Assembly (NCBI RefSeq): GCF_003026495.1
Contig: NZ_PYMA01000024.1
Coordinates: forward strand, 1-64,000
Direction: 5' to 3'
Source: Photobacterium sanctipauli
Lineage (GTDB): Bacteria; Pseudomonadota; Gammaproteobacteria; Enterobacterales; Vibrionaceae
Length of the DNA stretch: 64,000 nucleotides
The notes below the pieces were generated by a model, which saw nothing but the letters and a program-made list of their open reading frames with translations, did no database searches and was not told the origin of the DNA. Positions 60,744-64,000 of this stretch are shown one piece after another; position 1 is the stretch's first letter; each line of letters begins with the position of its first letter. Both the position numbers and the translations under genes were made by a program.

Positions 60744-61498
60744 TACGCCCCCCTCCCAACGGCATCAAGCAGGGCTTTGTGCAAGGCGTCCTGGGTCATT
60801 TCTGCTTTGCTGTATTGCGCGACTATTTGCCCCCGATCCATAACCACAAACCGGTCGGCGACCCGGAAGGCATCGTTCATGTTGTGGGTGATCAATAGGC
60901 AGGCCCGTTCTTGCTCGCGCAAGGCTTCAATAAAGCTCAGCACCTTATCGACCTCGCCCAATGAGAGCGCGGTGGTCGGCTCATCGAGGATCACCACGCT
61001 GGCATCAAACAGCATGGCCCGGCCAATTGCCAACCCTTGGCGCTCGCCGCCTGACAGCAAATTGACCGGGGTGTCAATATCGGCACCGACACCACGAAAG
61101 TCGAGTTTGCGCAGTAAGTTGGAGGCTTGGCGGCGCTCTTCTTGTTGGTTGATGAAACCAAGCTTATTGCGCAGGTGTCGACCGAGGAATAAGTTGCGCC
61201 AGACACTTTGTTGCTCGCCGAGCGAGCCAGATTGGTAGACGGTTTCAATGCCGAGTTGGCGCGCCATTGTTACGTTGAAGTTTTTAATATCAACCGATTG
61301 GCCGTTGATTTCCAAGGTACCTTGCTCGGCAGTTTCCACCCCGCTGATCAATTTGATCAGGGTCGATTTGCCGGCACCATTGTCGCCAAGCAGGGCGCAA
61401 ACCTCGCCGCGTCGGAGTGAAAATTGAATGTCGCGCAAAGCATGGACCGGGCCGAACCATTTGTTCAGCCCTGATATTTCAAGCACATTGTCAGCCAT
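60743..61498 (-). CDS. Sugar ABC importer ATPase (single-domain, FrcA/RbsA-like)
   Basis: 251 aa with one ABC domain: Walker A LLGDNGAGKSTLIK (about 35-48), signature LLSGGERQGLAIGRAM, Walker B SVVILDEPTTALS and H-loop LLITHNMND. The RbsA-type importer usually has two such domains in one chain, so this half-size protein should dimerise (as in FrcA). The TAATG overlaps with both neighbouring genes give tight coupling. Confidence 0.94.
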   Translation of the reverse strand: MADNVLEISGLNKWFGPVHALRDIQFSLRRGEVCALLGDNGAGKSTLIKLISGVETAEQGTLEINGQSVDIKNFNVTMARQLGIETVYQSGSLGEQQSVWRNLFLGRHLRNKLGFINQQEERRQASNLLRKLDFRGVGADIDTPVNLLSGGERQGLAIGRAMLFDASVVILDEPTTALSLGEVDKVLSFIEALREQERACLLITHNMNDAFRVADRFVVMDRGQIVAQYSKAEMTQDALHKALLDAVGRGA

Positions 61499-62514
61499 TA
61501 ACGAATGCCTTTGGCCGCTAGCGGTGCAATAAAGTCGATATTTGAGGCATTGACGAAGCCCGCGCCGGTGTTGATATCCAACCCGGAGAAGCCGTAACGT
61601 GTGCTCAGTACCACTTGGACAACAGACAGGTAGCCCATTAGGTAAGGCTGGCTATCGGCAGCAAGCTGGACATAGCCCGTCTTGATTGCATCCGCCGTTG
61701 CAGGCGATAGGCTGAAGCCGGCAACAAACAGTTCGTTGGGGCGAACACCGGCATTGCGCAGGAAGTTGCCCATTTGCGAGGTGAGTGCGCCGTGGTCGAC
61801 CATGATTAATTTCACATCCGGGGTACGGGCGAGGTAGGCGGAAAGTGCGCTGGTGCCAAGGGATGGATCTTTATCGACTTCTGGTGAGATTTGGATGAAG
61901 TCGACGTTCAGCCCCGCTTCTTCGAGGGTGGAAATCAGCCCTCTGGTTGAGTCGCTGCGTTCGGCAATGTCTTTGATGCCCCAAACCAAGGCACGATCGC
62001 CTGCTTTGAATTGCCCTTCGCGAAGTGTTTGGTTTGCAAGGTGAATACCGCGATCGGCATTGCTGACGCCGACATAACCAAACCCATCGGCTTGCTTGCC
62101 TGCCATGGTCTGTGGCAATGCGGTATCAACGGCTGTTACCTTGATCCCCTTGCTGTAGGCTTCGTCTATTAATGGTTGGTAGGCACTGTCGCCGGGATGG
62201 CCCATCACCACGATACCGGTCGGCTTTGCCGCTAGGGCCTGCTTGAAGTTTTCGACCATTTTTTGTGGTTGCCAGTCGGAGTAGACCACCCGTAGATCGA
62301 CCCCAAGATCGCCAGCTGCTTGCACCGCGCCGTTTTGGACCACGGTAGCGTATGGTCCGCCGACAGGCCCGCCAACATCAAACCAGATCGACATGTCTTT
62401 GCCTGAAGGCGAGGCATTGACCGACAGCGAGGTACCCGCAAGAAAAGCGGCTGCGATTAAGCTGGTACGTGATTTTCGTGCATGATTGCAGAATAATCCT
62501 CTGACTTTATTCAT
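61498..62514 (-). CDS. Periplasmic sugar-binding protein (RbsB-type)
   Basis: 338 aa from the ATG at 62514 (GGAG upstream). The signal peptide has a long basic n-region, then TSLIAAAFLAGTSLSVNASP. The mature part is a periplasmic-binding-protein-like fold of the ribose/AI-2 group: IWFDVGGPVGGPYATVVQNG, AALAAKPTGIVVMGHPGDS, PDVKLIMVDHGALTS and DINTGAGFVN. It delivers a sugar to the permease. First gene of the importer/GH4 operon; the ligand may be an alpha-galactoside, judging by the GH4 enzyme (inference). Confidence 0.92.
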   Translation of the reverse strand: MNKVRGLFCNHARKSRTSLIAAAFLAGTSLSVNASPSGKDMSIWFDVGGPVGGPYATVVQNGAVQAAGDLGVDLRVVYSDWQPQKMVENFKQALAAKPTGIVVMGHPGDSAYQPLIDEAYSKGIKVTAVDTALPQTMAGKQADGFGYVGVSNADRGIHLANQTLREGQFKAGDRALVWGIKDIAERSDSTRGLISTLEEAGLNVDFIQISPEVDKDPSLGTSALSAYLARTPDVKLIMVDHGALTSQMGNFLRNAGVRPNELFVAGFSLSPATADAIKTGYVQLAADSQPYLMGYLSVVQVVLSTRYGFSGLDINTGAGFVNASNIDFIAPLAAKGIR

Positions 62515-62657
62515 TTTCTTGATACTCCAATGCTGCATATATATTAGTTGCGCATAATATTCCTGCTAATGGGAATCAAGATCAAAATAAAGCTCTGTAA
62601 AGTAAGAGGTTATGACATATCTTTTATTGAAAAATATGATGCCATTCTCAATCTGTC

Positions 62658-63614
62658 TTATTCATCCCGTGCCTTATTCAGTCCAACAGACATCCAATCC
62701 CACCTGCGCTGCACCTCGAAGACCTTTTGGTTGAGGATAATGTCACGCACATCGGCAACAAATTTTTCGAGCAAATCTTCCGATTCACCCTTGCGGCTGA
62801 TCACCACCAGTTGCCGGGTGATGGTAGGGGCGGGCAGCGGTTGGCATTCAAGTTGGTCAAGCAAGGCAAGTTGGCGGCCGAGGAAGGTTGGGGTCGTCAA
62901 TGACCAGCCAAGGCCTTGTGCCACCATTCCCAGCACGTTATCGGCACGATCAAGGGAGTATTGACTCTTTACGTTGATATTTCGCCACCGAAGCCAGTTG
63001 TTGGTTTGGGTACCTGTCGGCGTCCAGTTTTCATAACCGATGTAAGGTTTGCTTTTTGCCAGCGCCTTGATATCGCAGTGCTGCCAGTCTTTGGGGGTGA
63101 CAATCACATATTGCTCGTTCAGCAAGGGAAGCATGGCCAACTCCTGCGGTATATCTTGGTTAGCCATGGTGATGATGATGTCGCTTTTACCGGCTTGTAG
63201 CGAGGCAAGCAATTCGGGGGCGGTACCGGTGACTTGGTGGATATGGGCGACTTTGGGTTGCAAGTACCTCAGGAGTTCGATGCCGGCCAGCTGGGTGACG
63301 GAGTCGACCATGCCCAACCTTAAACGCGGCAGTTTTCCTTTCTCGATGGAGTGCATCCAATCTTGTAGCTTGCGCGATTCAAGCAGCAGTTTACCGCCTT
63401 GTTCATAAAGCTCTCGGCCCGACATGGTGAGCTGGATTGGTCGCTTGCTGCGGTCGAGCAGCTTGCTTTCCAGCGCGAGCTCCAAACTTTGGATTAATTG
63501 TGAAACGGCTGATTGTGTTTGGTTGAGTTGTTTGGCTGCTTGGCTAAACGATCCCGATTCAACCACGGTGACAAAAGTACGTAACTGCCGGAGATCAAAA
63601 GCAATACTATCCAT
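62658..63614 (-). CDS. LysR-family regulator, divergent from the aspartase gene
   Basis: 318 aa. DNA-binding domain: FDLRQLRTFVTVVESGSFSQAAKQ then LNQTQSAVSQLIQSLELALE. Effector domain from about 90, with SDIIITMANQDIPQELAMLP and VIVTPKDWQHCD. It is divergent from the aspartate ammonia-lyase gene at 63753 and adjacent, on the same strand, to the sugar importer operon, so either may be its target. Confidence 0.92.
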   Translation of the reverse strand: MDSIAFDLRQLRTFVTVVESGSFSQAAKQLNQTQSAVSQLIQSLELALESKLLDRSKRPIQLTMSGRELYEQGGKLLLESRKLQDWMHSIEKGKLPRLRLGMVDSVTQLAGIELLRYLQPKVAHIHQVTGTAPELLASLQAGKSDIIITMANQDIPQELAMLPLLNEQYVIVTPKDWQHCDIKALAKSKPYIGYENWTPTGTQTNNWLRWRNINVKSQYSLDRADNVLGMVAQGLGWSLTTPTFLGRQLALLDQLECQPLPAPTITRQLVVISRKGESEDLLEKFVADVRDIILNQKVFEVQRRWDWMSVGLNKARDE

Positions 63615-63752
63615 AATGAGTAGGTAGTATAAGTTCAGCTAATAGTGTTCATTATATTCACCACTGCTAATCAAGTACCGATCAAGCTCAAATTTTCGCT
63701 ACAGCTTCTCAAATACAATGGCCTCAGTTAAACAAATCAGTGGAATTGAGTA

Positions 63753-64000
63753 ATGAGAAAAGAAGTTGATGTATTAGGCGAAATGATGCTGCCGGATGAG
63801 GCATACTACGGTATTCAAACCCAGCGTGCGGTGGAAAACTTTGCGGTTTCTGGCCGCACCGCCGCTGATGTTCCGCATTATATTTGGTCGGTAGCCGCCA
63901 TTAAGCAGGCTGCGGCGAAGGCCAATAGCCAAATTGGCGCGCTTGATAAAACCGTTGCCGATGCCATTGTTCAAGCTACCCAAGAAGTCATGGACAAGCA
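63753..64000 (+). CDS. aspA: Aspartate ammonia-lyase, N-terminal part (runs out of window)
   Basis: The first 82 residues are visible, starting MRKEVDVLGEMMLPDEAYYG and IQTQRAVENFAVSG. This is the conserved opening of the aspartase/fumarase superfamily (E. coli AspA: [24 protein letters not shown]). It turns L-aspartate into fumarate and ammonia; the catalytic GSSxMPxKxNP loop lies beyond the end. GGAATTGAG precedes the ATG. AspA or another aspartase-like paralogue cannot be separated from this much. Confidence 0.82.
   Translation, partial: MRKEVDVLGEMMLPDEAYYGIQTQRAVENFAVSGRTAADVPHYIWSVAAIKQAAAKANSQIGALDKTVADAIVQATQEVMDK

Overview
The window looks like a chromosomal segment of a marine gammaproteobacterium of the family Vibrionaceae (Photobacterium/Vibrio/Grimontia-like). 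Pointers are an MSHA-type pilin, a TriABC/VexIJK-style efflux operon with two adaptors, a RpoE-ChrR type ECF sigma/anti-sigma pair, a lysine riboswitch in front of a NhaC-type transporter, and moderate GC content with AT-rich promoters. This placement is inference from gene content; no rRNA or tRNA was seen.

Layout. 1-0.6 kb: the end of an IS3-family insertion sequence, a structured intergenic region and a small hypothetical gene. 0.8-4.9 kb: a minus-strand candidate small RNA, a YgiC-type glutathionylspermidine-synthase-like gene and an AI-2E-family transporter. 4.9-11.3 kb: a TetR regulator divergent from an RND efflux operon (two lipoprotein adaptors, an 85-aa membrane protein, an RND pump), with a clear operator over the promoter. 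11.5-25.8 kb: a carbohydrate regulon marked by LacI-type operators (GCTTAAGCGGTTAAGC): a GH31 lipoprotein, a porin, a Na+/solute symporter, an FAD-dependent oxidoreductase with a discoidin-like tail, and the LacI regulator. Inside this block sit a LON-domain protein/ECF sigma/ChrR anti-sigma operon facing a DUF4397 lipoprotein, and a chemoreceptor broken by one in-frame TGA.

25.8-34.7 kb: a stand-alone MSHA-like pilin, a TetR/MBL-fold hydrolase pair with two tandem operators, a CNNM/CorC membrane protein, a GNAT acetyltransferase, a two-cupin protein, a DCC thiol oxidoreductase-like protein, a zinc-ribbon protein, and a fagA-like/fumC operon under a strong Fur box. 34.9-39.2 kb: catalase, CpdB periplasmic nucleotidase and a LysR regulator. 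39.3-44.1 kb: a divergent S-adenosylhomocysteinase-like protein with paired LysR-type operators, then a lysine riboswitch controlling a NhaC-family transporter and a lysine-forming saccharopine dehydrogenase. 44.1-51.3 kb: DoxX, an HD hydrolase, a LysR gene divergent from an SDR gene frameshifted by a 7-bp duplication, a 27-aa membrane peptide, a beta-helix lipoprotein, a DUF2799 lipoprotein, a MerR-methyltransferase fusion and a 2H phosphoesterase.

51.3-64.0 kb: a ROK repressor and glycerophosphodiester phosphodiesterase divergent from a five-gene ABC import operon, then a sugar ABC importer plus GH4 glycosidase operon, a LysR regulator and the start of an aspartate ammonia-lyase gene.

The most interesting systems are the riboswitch-controlled transporter/saccharopine dehydrogenase pair, which suggests saccharopine scavenging for lysine; the GH31/porin/symporter/FAD-oxidoreductase regulon; the non-canonical SAHH-like protein; and the LON-domain protein tied to an ECF sigma/anti-sigma pair.
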